Below are positions 1 through 8,856 of a DNA stretch of 36,527 nt, piece by piece. Under the pieces are notes generated by a model. The model ran no database searches and was not told the origin of the DNA. It saw nothing but the letters and a program-made list of their open reading frames with translations. How positions within the stretch are numbered: the stretch's first letter is position 1; every line of letters starts with the position of its first letter. Origin of the DNA: an uncultured Lachnospiraceae bacterium (lineage in GTDB: Bacteria > Bacillota > Clostridia > Lachnospirales > Lachnospiraceae); the NCBI GenBank assembly GCA_949132985.1, contig CASCGD010000019.1, positions 1-36,527 on the forward strand, written 5' to 3'. The translations under genes and the position numbers were made by a program.

Positions 1-1944
1 CACGAGCATATCCTGCAGCTTCCAGACACGCTCCAAAAACCGACGACAACCCTTCACGCCGTCCTCCGACCAGGAAGCCGCCAGATCAAAGGCGCCGATG
101 AACATCTCGTAGGTGCGCAGCGTGTCCGCTCCGTAATCCCGCACGATGTCGTCAGGGTTGACCACGTTTCCGCGGGATTTACTCATCTTCTCGCCGTTCT
201 CTCCCAAAATCATTCCATGAGACGTTCGCTTCTGGTACGGCTCCGGCGTGTTCACCACACCCTCGTCATAGAGGAATTTGTGCCAGAAACGGGAGTATAA
301 AAGATGCAGCGTCGTGTGCTCCATACCGCCGTTGTACCAGTCCACGGGCATCCAGTATTTTAACGCCTCCGGACTTGCGAGCGCCTCGCCGTTGTCCGGG
401 TCGGTGTAGCGCAGGAAATACCAGGAGGAGCCCGCCCACTGGGGCATTGTATCCGTCTCACGCTTTGCAGGCCCACCGCAGCAGGGGCAGGTCGTGTTCA
501 CCCAGTCCGTCATGGCCGCAAGAGGCGACTCGCCGTTGTCGGTGGGCATATAGCTGTCTACCTCGGGCAGAAGCAGCGGAAGCTCGCTCTCGTCCAGGGG
601 CACAAACCCGCACTTTTCGCACTCCACAATGGGAATCGGCTCGCCCCAGTAACGCTGGCGGGAAAATACCCAGTCGCGCAGCTTGTAATTTACCTTCGCA
701 GTGCCGATCTTCTTTTCCTCGAGAAAGGCAATCATCTTCTCCTTGGCGTCCTTCACCTCAAGCCCATTTAAAAAGTCGGAGTTCATGAGCACGCCGGTGG
801 CAACATCCGTGAAGGCGGCCTCATTGATGTCTACCTCCTCGCCGTTTTTCGCCACCACCTGTATGATCGGCAGATTGAATTTCTTCGCGAACTCCCAGTC
901 GCGCTCGTCGTGCCCGGGAACCGCCATAATCGCACCGGTTCCATAACTCATGAGCACATAATCAGAGATCCAGATCGGAACCTCCTTGCCGTTTACCGGA
1001 TTGATCGCTATCAGCCCGTCGATTGGCACGCCGGTCTTGTCTTTGGCAAGCTCCGCCCGCTCAAAATCAGACTTCTTCGCCGCCTGCTCCCGATACGCCT
1101 CGATCTCGTCCCAGTTGCCCATCTCATCCTTATATTTATCAATGATCGGATGCTCCGGTGATACGACCATGTAGGTCACGCCAAACAAGGTGTCTGCCCG
1201 GGTCGTGTAAATGCGAAGCGTCTCGTCCTTATCCTTGATCGGAAAATCAACCTCTGCACCCGTAGAACGCCCGATCCAGTTTTTCTGCTGAACCTTCACA
1301 CGCTCGATATAATCCACGTCATTTAAGCCTTCGATGAGCTTATCTGCATAGTCCGTGATCTTTAACATCCACTCGCTCTTGACCCGGCGCACGACCTCGG
1401 AGCCGCAGCGCTCGCAGACACCGTTTACGACCTCCTCATTAGCCAGTCCGACCTTGCAGGAGGTACACCAGTTGATGGGCATCTCCTTCTTGTAGGCAAG
1501 TCCCGCCTTAAACAGCTTTAAGAAGATCCACTGTGTCCACTTGTAATAGTTCGGGTCCGTCGTGTTCACCTCGCGGTCCCAGTCAAAGGAATAGCCCAGC
1601 GCGTGAAGCTGTCCCTTAAAGCGTTTCACGTTGTTCTCCGTGACAATACGCGGGTGTATCTTATTCTGAATTGCATAATTTTCGGTAGGTAATCCAAAGG
1701 CATCCCACCCCATGGGATAGAGCACGTTGTAGCCCTGCATCCTACGCTTACGCGCTACAATATCCAGCGCGGTGTACGGCCTCGGATGTCCGACGTGGAG
1801 TCCCTGCCCGGAAGGATACGGAAATTCGACAAGTGCATAATATTTCGGTTTGCTGTAGTCGGCCGACGCAGCAAACGCTTTCTCATCGTCCCATACCTCC
1901 TGCCACTTGGGTTCTACCACCTTGTGATTATAAAGTTTTGCCAT
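1..1944 (-). CDS. leuS: Leucyl-tRNA synthetase (partial, C-terminus beyond window)
   Basis: Class I aminoacyl-tRNA synthetase that charges tRNA-Leu in the cytoplasm. I translated this edge-crossing frame by hand: 648 codons are present of the roughly 800 usual for bacterial LeuRS. The ATP-binding HIGH-type motif appears as HVGH (residues 50-53) just after the FPYPSG stretch. The KMSKS motif is intact at about residues 586-590. CxxC pairs lie in the CP1 editing region (CTSC, CERC) and in the zinc/leucine-specific region (CEKC, CPCC). The ATG at 1944 follows an AGGAGG Shine-Dalgarno about 7 nt upstream. About 500 nt of non-coding DNA separates it from ilvC and holds a family B repeat. I found no T-box leader on this strand, although leuS is often T-box controlled in Firmicutes. 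The anticodon-binding C-terminus is missing only because the window ends. Confidence 0.97.
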   Translation of the reverse strand, partial: MAKLYNHKVVEPKWQEVWDDEKAFAASADYSKPKYYALVEFPYPSGQGLHVGHPRPYTALDIVARKRRMQGYNVLYPMGWDAFGLPTENYAIQNKIHPRIVTENNVKRFKGQLHALGYSFDWDREVNTTDPNYYKWTQWIFLKLFKAGLAYKKEMPINWCTSCKVGLANEEVVNGVCERCGSEVVRRVKSEWMLKITDYADKLIEGLNDVDYIERVKVQQKNWIGRSTGAEVDFPIKDKDETLRIYTTRADTLFGVTYMVVSPEHPIIDKYKDEMGNWDEIEAYREQAAKKSDFERAELAKDKTGVPIDGLIAINPVNGKEVPIWISDYVLMSYGTGAIMAVPGHDERDWEFAKKFNLPIIQVVAKNGEEVDINEAAFTDVATGVLMNSDFLNGLEVKDAKEKMIAFLEEKKIGTAKVNYKLRDWVFSRQRYWGEPIPIVECEKCGFVPLDESELPLLLPEVDSYMPTDNGESPLAAMTDWVNTTCPCCGGPAKRETDTMPQWAGSSWYFLRYTDPDNGEALASPEALKYWMPVDWYNGGMEHTTLHLLYSRFWHKFLYDEGVVNTPEPYQKRTSHGMILGENGEKMSKSRGNVVNPDDIVRDYGADTLRTYEMFIGAFDLAASWSEDGVKGCRRFLERVWKLQDMLV

Positions 1945-2022
1945 GAAGCATCCTCCTGTAAATATCGGGCAGGGTGTTGTCCGTCTGCGCCGGGGCCGCA
2001 GAAAAACTGCTACCGCGAAGCC

Positions 2023-2187
2023 TTAGTGTACTGGCACGTTCATATTTCGCCAAATGACTTGCCTGCATTTCCATCTGCCGCGCTGACCTCACTCAACGAT
2101 GCCGCCGCATCGCCTCGTTCAGCCGCCTTGCAAACTGAAAATTTATTCTGCGTCATTTCGCTGAAAATGAACGTGTGAGCACACTAG
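2023..2187 (+). repeat. Family B MITE-like element, copy 1
   Basis: This 165-bp element has imperfect terminal inverted repeats of about 36 bp (2023-2058 and 2152-2187) that share the core CACGTTCAT and the inner AAATGAC. Its inside aligns by eye with the minus strand of 33008-33180; shared blocks include CATCTGC, TCAACGA and ACTGAAAA. Both copies can be read in one frame as similar Ser/Ala-rich peptides containing a QTE motif, but neither has its own start signal. The long terminal repeats, small size and intergenic position are typical of non-autonomous transposable elements. No transposase is present in the window. Confidence 0.7.
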
Positions 2188-2200
2188 TATATCGTTCGCT

Positions 2201-2266
2201 AATTAACTACACCATATTTTTGCCTAAAATACTGATAAATACGGAATTCTTTGGGTGTAGTTAATT
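2201..2266. repeat. 13-bp perfect inverted repeat with 40-nt spacer
   Basis: AATTAACTACACC at 2201-2213 is the exact reverse complement of 2254-2266. It lies just outside the right end of the family B element. Function is unknown; it could be a remnant of another insertion, an operator pair or part of the leuS leader. Confidence 0.5.
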
Positions 2267-2380
2267 GAAAAACGCTGTACTAGCCAATCTGTAACAAAAT
2301 TTTTCCTCTGCCTCGTGCGCAAGAACGGATTCCACAAACGTGAAATCCGCCCCTGCCTTCTACTTGTAATCTTTAAATTC

Positions 2381-2442
2381 CGGTTCAGCCGTACCATGCG
2401 AGAAGGAGCTTTCCTGCTGCAAAAAATCAGTGAGCCGAACCG
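2381..2442 (-). other. Hairpin 12 nt downstream of ilvC
   Basis: Nine-nt arms at 2381-2389 and 2434-2442 (CGGTTCAGC and GCCGAACCG) pair fully on the minus strand with one G-U wobble; on the plus strand the same position is an A-C mismatch. The loop is about 44 nt. No U-tract follows, so it is a 3' mRNA structure rather than a clear intrinsic terminator. Confidence 0.4.
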
Positions 2443-2453
2443 ATACAACACAT

Positions 2454-3512
<1,059 letters not shown>

Positions 3513-3524
3513 TTATATAGCTAA

Positions 3525-4025
3525 CTACTCTAAATATGTAACATTTGCAGATCCTCTGGTAAGACCTGTCAGTCCGGTCCGTGCCAGCTCCAATATCTCG
3601 TAGCCTGAGAGCAGATCCAGGAAAGCCTCCAGCTTTTCCTGCTGCCCGGTCAGCTCGATCACCATGGAGTCGTGCGTCACGTCCACAATCTTGCCGCGGA
3701 AGATCTCTGCGGCATTCATCACTGCCTGACGCTCGTTGTCCTTCGCACGGATCTTCACTAAGATCAGCTCTCTGGTAACGGAAGTACCCGGCTCTAAAAT
3801 CTTGATATCCAGAACATCCTCCAGCTTTGCCAGCTGTTTTTTGATCTGCTCAAGCACCTGTCCGTCCCCCGTGCTCACAATCGTGATGCGCGTATATCTG
3901 GGATCTGCGGTCACGCCCGACGAAAAACTGTCGATGTTGTATCCTCTGCGGCTGAACAACCCCGAGATATGACTGGTGACACCGGCTGTATTTTCCACGA
4001 GTAATGATAAAATCTGCTTTCTCAT
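3525..4025 (-). CDS. ilvN: Acetolactate synthase small (regulatory) subunit
   Basis: This is the regulatory subunit of acetohydroxyacid synthase; it binds valine and activates the IlvB catalytic subunit. The 166 residues fit the short IlvN/IlvH class. The N-terminal ACT domain (about 1-75) begins with an LLVEN-AGV segment and continues through the R-GYNI-S stretch. The C-terminal ALS_ss_C domain spans roughly 80-158. It is followed by ilvC after 42 nt. Unusually, ilvB is not the upstream neighbour, so the partner must be encoded elsewhere. The gene has its own near-consensus promoter 70 nt upstream. The leader is too short for a leucine-rich attenuator peptide, and I saw none. Confidence 0.95.
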   Translation of the reverse strand: MRKQILSLLVENTAGVTSHISGLFSRRGYNIDSFSSGVTADPRYTRITIVSTGDGQVLEQIKKQLAKLEDVLDIKILEPGTSVTRELILVKIRAKDNERQAVMNAAEIFRGKIVDVTHDSMVIELTGQQEKLEAFLDLLSGYEILELARTGLTGLTRGSANVTYLE

Positions 4026-4094
4026 TTTACATCTTCCTTTTATCTGTAAATGTCCTGAGCCGGAATCGGAAATCCTGCGGCTTTGAACATTTAC

Positions 4095-4123
4095 ATTCTA
4101 AGCATATTTGAATTATTTGTCAA
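4095..4123 (-). promoter_or_regulatory. Sigma-70-type promoter for ilvN-ilvC
   Basis: On the minus strand a consensus -35 TTGACA (4118-4123), a 17-nt spacer and a -10 TAGAAT (4095-4100) stand 70 nt before the ilvN ATG. This is one of the best promoter matches in the window and separates ilvNC from the upstream ior operon. Confidence 0.8.
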
Positions 4124-4132
4124 CTACCTATT

Positions 4133-4208
4133 GTATCGGCACGCGCCGCTTCACATCACATGCCACGTCCCTGCAAGGCATCCTGAAAAATGCCCTGCCT
4201 TTCTCCTC
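4133..4208 (-). repeat. Family A double-hairpin repeat, copy 1
   Basis: On the minus strand, immediately after the ACT-gene stop, a first stem pairs AAAGGCA with TGCCTT around a variable loop, and a second stem is formed by GGACGTG-type and CGCGTGCC-type arms. The order, spacing and flanking GATAC match the copies at 20257 and 28804. The second-stem sequence differs but still pairs. Confidence 0.55.
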
Positions 4209-4640
4209 TTAACTTGTCGCGTTGTATGCCTCCTGCGGCGTATAGACCGAAAATCCCTTTGCCTCCAGCGTCTTTACCGCAAGCTCGGCCTCACCCGTCT
4301 TCATCACGGCGGCAGCGTCCACACCGTTTGCGAAGGCATACATGTATTCCACGTTCACACCCGCGTCCTCAAGCTCCTTCATCGCCTTGTACAAAGAGCC
4401 TACTGCGTGGGGCACGCGGATGCAGATCACGTCCGTGAGCATCGCGGAAATCTGTTTCTCCTTCAAAACCTTTTTGCCCTTCTCCGGGTCGGAAACGATC
4501 ATGCGAAGCAGCCCGTATTCGCTCGTGTCTGCAAGGCTGATCGCAACAAGATTGATATCGTTTGTCGCCAGAATCTCCAGCACATCCTTCACGCGTCCCT
4601 GTCTGTTCTCCAAAAAAACGGATAACTGTTTCATAATCAT
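4209..4640 (-). CDS. Tandem ACT-domain protein
   Basis: A small cytoplasmic protein of 143 residues made of two ACT folds: about 1-68, starting KQLSVFLEN-QGR, and about 72-140, with the VPHAVGSLYKAMKEL segment. ACT domains bind amino acids and usually act as allosteric sensors. It is the last gene of the ior operon, 18 nt after paaK. Stand-alone ACT proteins are commonly found next to IorAB and phenylacetate-CoA ligase, so a role in sensing aromatic amino acids is likely, though inferred only from context. The first ATG (4640) has AGGAGG 5 nt upstream; a second in-frame ATG two codons later is an alternative start. Confidence 0.9.
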   Translation of the reverse strand: MIMKQLSVFLENRQGRVKDVLEILATNDINLVAISLADTSEYGLLRMIVSDPEKGKKVLKEKQISAMLTDVICIRVPHAVGSLYKAMKELEDAGVNVEYMYAFANGVDAAAVMKTGEAELAVKTLEAKGFSVYTPQEAYNATS

Positions 4641-4658
4641 AGTATCCTCCTCTCCTTA

Positions 4659-5975
4659 TTAAACAAGACCACGGTTATCGATCACACGCTTCGCTTTTCC
4701 CTCGCTCCGCTGAATCGTCATCGGCTCAACCAGCTTCACGACAACGGAAATGCCCAGCGCCTGCTTGAGCTTCGCGCCAACCTGCCTCTTGAGCGCATCC
4801 AGTTTTCCCATCTCGTCGGAGAATACGCCCTCGTTCACCTCCACCATGACGGTGAGCACGTCCGCGTTGTTCTCGCGGTCTACGACCATCAGGTAATGAT
4901 TGGAAATATCGCCGCCCATAGACAGAAGCACCGTCTCTACCTGCGTCGGGAATACATTCACGCCGCGGATAACCTTCATGTCGTCGGTGCGCCCCTTGAA
5001 CTTGCTGATGCGGGGCATGGTTCTGCCGCACGCACAGGTGCTGCGGTCGATGCTCGTCAGATCCTTTGTCCGGTAACGAAGCAGCGGCATACCCTCTTTT
5101 CCAAGAGTCGTAAACACAAGCTCACCCAGTTCGCCGTCCGCCACAGCCTCATGCGTCACGGGATCAAGCACCTCAGGATAGAAATAATCCTGATTGATAT
5201 GCAGGCCCGCATGGTGCTGGCAGTCCTGCGCCACGCCGGGGCCTATGATCTCACACAACCCGTAAATGTCAAAGCACTCGATTCCCAAAATTTCCTCGAT
5301 TTTGCTGCGCATCTCCACCGTCCAGGGTTCCGCTCCGTGGATGCCGACCTTCAGCTTCATCGCGTCCACCTTGCCGGCTGCCGCAATGGACTCCGCAAGG
5401 TTTAAGGCGTAGGACGGCGTACACATGAGCGCGGTCGCACCCAGATCCTCCATCACCATCATCTGTCGCTGCGTATTGCCTGCCGACATCGGCACCGCCA
5501 TCGCGCCCAGACGTCCTGCACCGAAATCCGCACCAAGCCCGCCGGTAAACAAGCCGTAGCCGTAGCAGACATGGATGACGTCCTCATTCGTCACGCCCGC
5601 CATCGTCATACAGCGGCCCGCACACTCCGCCCAGATATCCACATCGTTTTTCGTATAAAACGCAAGCGTCAGCTTTCCGGTCGTGCCGGACGTGCCCTGC
5701 ACACGGGCAATCTGATCATGGGGAACCGCCAGAAGACCATAGGGATAGTTTTCCCGCAGATCGTCCTTCGTCGTAAAGGGCAGCTTTACAACATCCTCGA
5801 TGCCCCGGATATCCCCCGGCTCCACGCCGAGCGCTTTCATCTTTTTTGTGTAAAACGGGACATTCTCATAACACGCTTTCACCGTTTTCTTCAGTTTTTC
5901 ACCCTGGAGCGCAGCCATCTCGTCTGCGCCCATGCACTCGTATTTCGGATTTAAAATAATCTCCTTATGTGCCAT
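4659..5975 (-). CDS. paaK: Phenylacetate-CoA ligase (aryl acid-CoA ligase)
   Basis: An AMP-forming acyl-CoA synthetase that activates phenylacetate, indoleacetate or similar acids to the CoA thioester. At 438 residues it has PaaK-family length. The P-loop-like GTSGTTGK motif lies near residue 95, followed by CYGYGLFTGG and the IYGLCEI-GPG adenylate-binding segment. The hinge/C-terminal domain has RGVNVFPTQVE and a late Lys (RSEGKAKRV). It sits between iorB and the ACT gene. With IOR it can run either way: oxidation of aryl-pyruvates to aryl-acetyl-CoA with CoA recovery, or activation of aryl acetates for reductive carboxylation to aromatic amino acids. ATG 5975 has an AAGGAG site. The 152-nt gap to iorB includes a 7-bp inverted repeat (6037-6043 with 6081-6087). 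Confidence 0.93.
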   Translation of the reverse strand: MAHKEIILNPKYECMGADEMAALQGEKLKKTVKACYENVPFYTKKMKALGVEPGDIRGIEDVVKLPFTTKDDLRENYPYGLLAVPHDQIARVQGTSGTTGKLTLAFYTKNDVDIWAECAGRCMTMAGVTNEDVIHVCYGYGLFTGGLGADFGAGRLGAMAVPMSAGNTQRQMMVMEDLGATALMCTPSYALNLAESIAAAGKVDAMKLKVGIHGAEPWTVEMRSKIEEILGIECFDIYGLCEIIGPGVAQDCQHHAGLHINQDYFYPEVLDPVTHEAVADGELGELVFTTLGKEGMPLLRYRTKDLTSIDRSTCACGRTMPRISKFKGRTDDMKVIRGVNVFPTQVETVLLSMGGDISNHYLMVVDRENNADVLTVMVEVNEGVFSDEMGKLDALKRQVGAKLKQALGISVVVKLVEPMTIQRSEGKAKRVIDNRGLV

Positions 5976-6127
5976 CCTCTTCTCCTTTTCCTGTATTCAT
6001 TCAGAACCGAAATCTCACCATACACATATCACCCGGCAGACGGATCATTCGTTGCCGTTCGCTCCGTGACCAGTGACAGGCCGTCTGAACATGGCGGCCT
6101 TCGTTCCGCTCCAAACCGCTCCTTCTA

Positions 6128-6700
6128 TTAGCTGCAATACCCCGCATCAAATGCGGCTTTGTTCACGTCAATCGTCTTTGGCGGCACGGTGTGCTCAATC
6201 ACGCTGTACCACTGCTCCTTCGAAAAATCCATATGCTTCGCGGCAAGCCCCAGCACCACCAGATTCGACACCCTGGAATTACCCAGCTTTTTCGCCTCCT
6301 CGGTAGCATTGACAGAATACACCTTCACCTGCTTTTCGAGGTTCTCCAATATCTGCTCCGGGTACTCGGCAGCCCCGATGAGCACCGGCATCGGATCGAT
6401 GCGCCAGTCGTTTGCGATGAGCACCCCGTCCTTTTTCAGGAAATGGCTGTAGCGCAGCGCTTCAAGGCGCTCAAAGGCGATGATGACATCCGCCTGTCCC
6501 TCCTCGACGATAGGCTCCGCCACTGTCTCGCCGTAACGCACATAGGTGACAACGCTCCCGCCGCGCTGTGACATGCCGTGCACCTCCGATATCTTCACGT
6601 CAAACCCGTTTTCCATGGCAATGCCGCCCAATATTCGGCTCGTCAGCAGCGTTCCCTGTCCGCCGACGCCCACGATCATAATACTCTTTGTCCCGTTCAT
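6128..6700 (-). CDS. iorB: Indolepyruvate:ferredoxin oxidoreductase, beta subunit
   Basis: The gamma/beta-type subunit of IOR, which with IorA oxidatively decarboxylates aryl-pyruvates to aryl-acetyl-CoA, reducing ferredoxin. The product is 190 residues. The nucleotide-like GVGGQGTLL motif lies at residues 10-18 and the EVHGMSQRGG motif typical of the family near 40-50. I chose ATG 6700 over an upstream in-frame start at 6757: it lies 1 nt past the iorA stop, has an AGGTGAG site inside the iorA end, and begins exactly at the conserved N-terminus. The tight spacing implies translational coupling with iorA. Confidence 0.94.
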   Translation of the reverse strand: MNGTKSIMIVGVGGQGTLLTSRILGGIAMENGFDVKISEVHGMSQRGGSVVTYVRYGETVAEPIVEEGQADVIIAFERLEALRYSHFLKKDGVLIANDWRIDPMPVLIGAAEYPEQILENLEKQVKVYSVNATEEAKKLGNSRVSNLVVLGLAAKHMDFSKEQWYSVIEHTVPPKTIDVNKAAFDAGYCS

Positions 6701-6701
6701 A

Positions 6702-8441
6702 TCACTCACCTGCTTTCTCGATGGCACTGAATTTGCAGAGCTGCCCGCACAATCCACACCCAGTGCACATCGTATCGTCGATGTGTACGGTTCCGTCCGC
6801 CTGCTTCGACATTGCAGGACATCCGGGCTTCAAACACATCCCACATTTCCTGCACTTGTCGGAATGCACAATATAAAGAGGTTTTTTGCGCTTGTCAAGA
6901 AGCACACAGGGCGTCTTTGTGATGATCACGTGAATGCCGTCCTCGTCCTTTGCCCGTTTGATTGCCGTCTCCAGCGCTTCCAGATCAAAAGCGTTAATCT
7001 CCTGCACATGAGGTACGCCCAGCGCCCTGACAAGCTCCGGGATATTCACCGAACAGGTCGGCTCCTTTTGCAGAGTAAGTCCGGTAGCTGCATGATCCTG
7101 ATGTCCAGTCATACCGGTGGTGGAATTGTCAAGAATGATTACCGTCCCGTTTGCCTTGTTGTACGCCATATTCATCAGGGAATTGACACCTGTATGTAAG
7201 AAGGTGGAATCACCGATCACTGCCACCCAGTCCTTCGCAAATTCTTTTCCAGCCGCCTTCTCAATGCCGTGCATACTGCTGATGCTGGCTCCCATACAGA
7301 TCGTGGAGTCAACCACAGCCAGCGGAGCCACCGCACCCAGGGTATAGCAGCCGATATCTCCAGCAGCGTGAATCTCCAGCTTTTTCAACACATAGAACAC
7401 GCTCCGGTGAGGGCATCCCGGACACAAAATCGGCGGGCGGTTCGGAACCTCTGCGGGTGCCTTCGCCTCGACACCCACGCCGAGTATAGCCTTTCGAATC
7501 ATATTCGCGCTGTACTCGCCCAAGGGCGTAAACAGTTCCTTCCCCTTGCAGGAAACGCCGAAAGCACGCACTTGGGTCTCAATCATCGGATCTAATTCTT
7601 CTATGATATACAGCTCGTCCACCGCATCCGCAAAATCCAGAATTGCCTGCTTTGGCAAGGGATTTACCATACCAAGCTTTAACACGGAAGCATCCGGCAG
7701 CGCCTCCCGCACATACTGGTAGGGAATACCGCTGGTGATCACGCCGATCTTTTTATCCCGCATTTCCACACGATTGACAGGAAGCACACAGGAATCCTTT
7801 TCCAGTTCCTTCATCTTCTCCTCGATCACGGCGTGCCGGCCCTTTGCCATAGCGGGCATCATAACGCGCTTCGCGATATTTTTCTCATAGGGAATCAGGT
7901 CATGCTCCACACGCTCTGCAAGCTCCACCGTACTCTGGGAATGTGCCAGCCGCGTTGTCGTGCGCAAAATAAACGGGCGGTCATATTTCTCGCTGTAGTC
8001 AAAAGCAAGCTTCATAAACTCCTTCGCCTCGCCGCTGTCGGAAGGCTCAAGCACCGGAACATGCGCCGCCCGCGCCACCATGCGCGTATCCTGCTCGTTT
8101 TGTGAACTGTAAAGCCCCGGATCGTCGGCAACCACCAAAACCAGACCTCCGGTGACGCCCATGTAGGACGCGGTATAGAGCGGGTCCGCCGCCACATTGA
8201 GTCCCACATGCTTCATACATGCCATTGCACGCGCGCCTGCCATGCTGGCGCCGATGGCTACCTCTGCCGCTACCTTTTCATTGGGAGACCACTCGGCGTA
8301 CAGCTCATCCTTGTACTGTACCAGTGCCTCGCTGACCTCCGTGCTGGGAGTGCCGGGATACGCCGCCGATACCCGCACGCCCGCTTCATAGGCGCCGCGG
8401 GCAATCGCCTCGTTGCCCAGCATCATTACTTTTTTACCCAT
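6702..8441 (-). CDS. iorA: Indolepyruvate:ferredoxin oxidoreductase, alpha subunit
   Basis: The large IOR subunit, 579 residues, is thiamine diphosphate dependent and oxygen sensitive. The N-terminal pyrimidine-binding domain has AYPGTPSTE near residue 28. The TPP-binding domain has CPGCPHRS near residue 345, then GDIGCYTLG, and a TPP/Mg motif GDS-FLHTG followed by the GMTGHQDH region. The C-terminus is a ferredoxin-like domain with two Cys clusters, CRKCGMC and CTGCGLC, for [4Fe-4S] centres. It is the first gene of iorA-iorB-paaK-ACT, with a promoter about 100 nt upstream. Substrate specificity (indole-, phenyl- or hydroxyphenyl-pyruvate) cannot be read from sequence. Confidence 0.96.
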   Translation of the reverse strand: MGKKVMMLGNEAIARGAYEAGVRVSAAYPGTPSTEVSEALVQYKDELYAEWSPNEKVAAEVAIGASMAGARAMACMKHVGLNVAADPLYTASYMGVTGGLVLVVADDPGLYSSQNEQDTRMVARAAHVPVLEPSDSGEAKEFMKLAFDYSEKYDRPFILRTTTRLAHSQSTVELAERVEHDLIPYEKNIAKRVMMPAMAKGRHAVIEEKMKELEKDSCVLPVNRVEMRDKKIGVITSGIPYQYVREALPDASVLKLGMVNPLPKQAILDFADAVDELYIIEELDPMIETQVRAFGVSCKGKELFTPLGEYSANMIRKAILGVGVEAKAPAEVPNRPPILCPGCPHRSVFYVLKKLEIHAAGDIGCYTLGAVAPLAVVDSTICMGASISSMHGIEKAAGKEFAKDWVAVIGDSTFLHTGVNSLMNMAYNKANGTVIILDNSTTGMTGHQDHAATGLTLQKEPTCSVNIPELVRALGVPHVQEINAFDLEALETAIKRAKDEDGIHVIITKTPCVLLDKRKKPLYIVHSDKCRKCGMCLKPGCPAMSKQADGTVHIDDTMCTGCGLCGQLCKFSAIEKAGE

Positions 8442-8834
8442 ATTGTTCTCCTTTATCCTGTTGTTATCTTTTAAAAAGTGTACGTCCTCATCTTCTCCTG
8501 ACGACCGGCCTAAAAGCCAATTGTCGGCCCACTGTATGTTATTATAGCTGAAAATAGAGGATTAGGAAAGTTTTTTTTCTTAGTATCCATAAAATACTTG
8601 TAACACAGAAATACAAAAAAACCGATTGTCTGGCATCCAAACATTTACATCTCATGTATCAGTGACTTAATATTTAGAGGCAACTAATCACATGCACAGG
8701 AGACGCTGTATACAGATGGGTGACAGGATATCAAAAATATATCAAAGGAGATGCAACATGATGAAGCAGAAAAACAACCCCGGCACATTTGTACATTATT
8801 CACAACAGTTCAGCCTGCGGCTTTACTGTTGCCA
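8442..8834. other. Intergenic region between iorA and the MATE gene
   Basis: About 390 AT-rich bases. It holds the ior promoter (8541-8569) and a small plus-strand ORF with a good ribosome binding site (8758-8856). A hairpin at 8803-8831, with CAACAG/CTGTTG outer and AGCC/GGCT inner arms, lies just past the MATE stop. The stretch 8570-8740 shows no recognisable feature. Confidence 0.6.
8541..8569 (-). promoter_or_regulatory. Promoter for the iorAB-paaK-ACT operon
   Basis: On the minus strand a perfect -10 TATAAT (8541-8546) is preceded, 17 nt away, by a weak -35 TTTCCT (8564-8569) beside an A-rich upstream stretch. It lies about 100 nt before the iorA ATG. Confidence 0.6.
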
Positions 8835-8856
8835 TTATTTTAATGTTTCCGTCTGA
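8758..8856 (+). CDS. Possible 32-residue plus-strand ORF
   Basis: ATG-ATG at 8758 follows an AAAGGAG site at a usual distance, and the frame runs to TGA at 8854-8856, overlapping the 3' end of the convergent MATE gene by 22 nt. The peptide has no signal peptide and no motif I know. It could be a real small protein, the eroded 5' stub of a lost gene (regulators often stand next to MATE genes), or chance. A hairpin (8803-8831) lies within it. Confidence 0.25.
   Translation: MMKQKNNPGTFVHYSQQFSLRLYCCHYFNVSV

Larger units (their letters stand above)
1945..2453. other. Long intergenic region between leuS and ilvC
   Basis: About 509 bases with no credible gene. It holds a family B MITE-like repeat (2023-2187), a 13-bp perfect inverted repeat (2201-2213 with 2254-2266), and a hairpin just past the ilvC stop (2381-2442). 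The leuS promoter should lie here. The best minus-strand -10 candidate is TATACT near 2187-2192, but it has no good -35. Confidence 0.7.

Noticed and set aside
1990-2025. T-box-like string (CTGCTACCGCG) upstream of leuS
   Set aside because: It is on the plus strand, whereas leuS is on the minus strand; only part of the T-box consensus matches, and no antiterminator fold is evident on the coding strand.
1786-2178. 130-codon plus-strand ORF over the leuS 5' end and the first family B element
   Set aside because: Its first part is antisense to leuS and its second part is the repeat. The similarity to the ORF at 32929-33135 comes from the shared element.
2224-2451. 75-codon ORF starting at the ilvC stop
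   Set aside because: It has no ribosome binding site and no recognisable motif, and it runs across the hairpin and inverted repeat of the intergenic region.
6037-6087. CAGACGG/CCGTCTG inverted repeat between iorB and paaK as a further family A copy
   Set aside because: It has a similar position and size but does not align with the family; arms are only 7 bp with a 37-nt loop.
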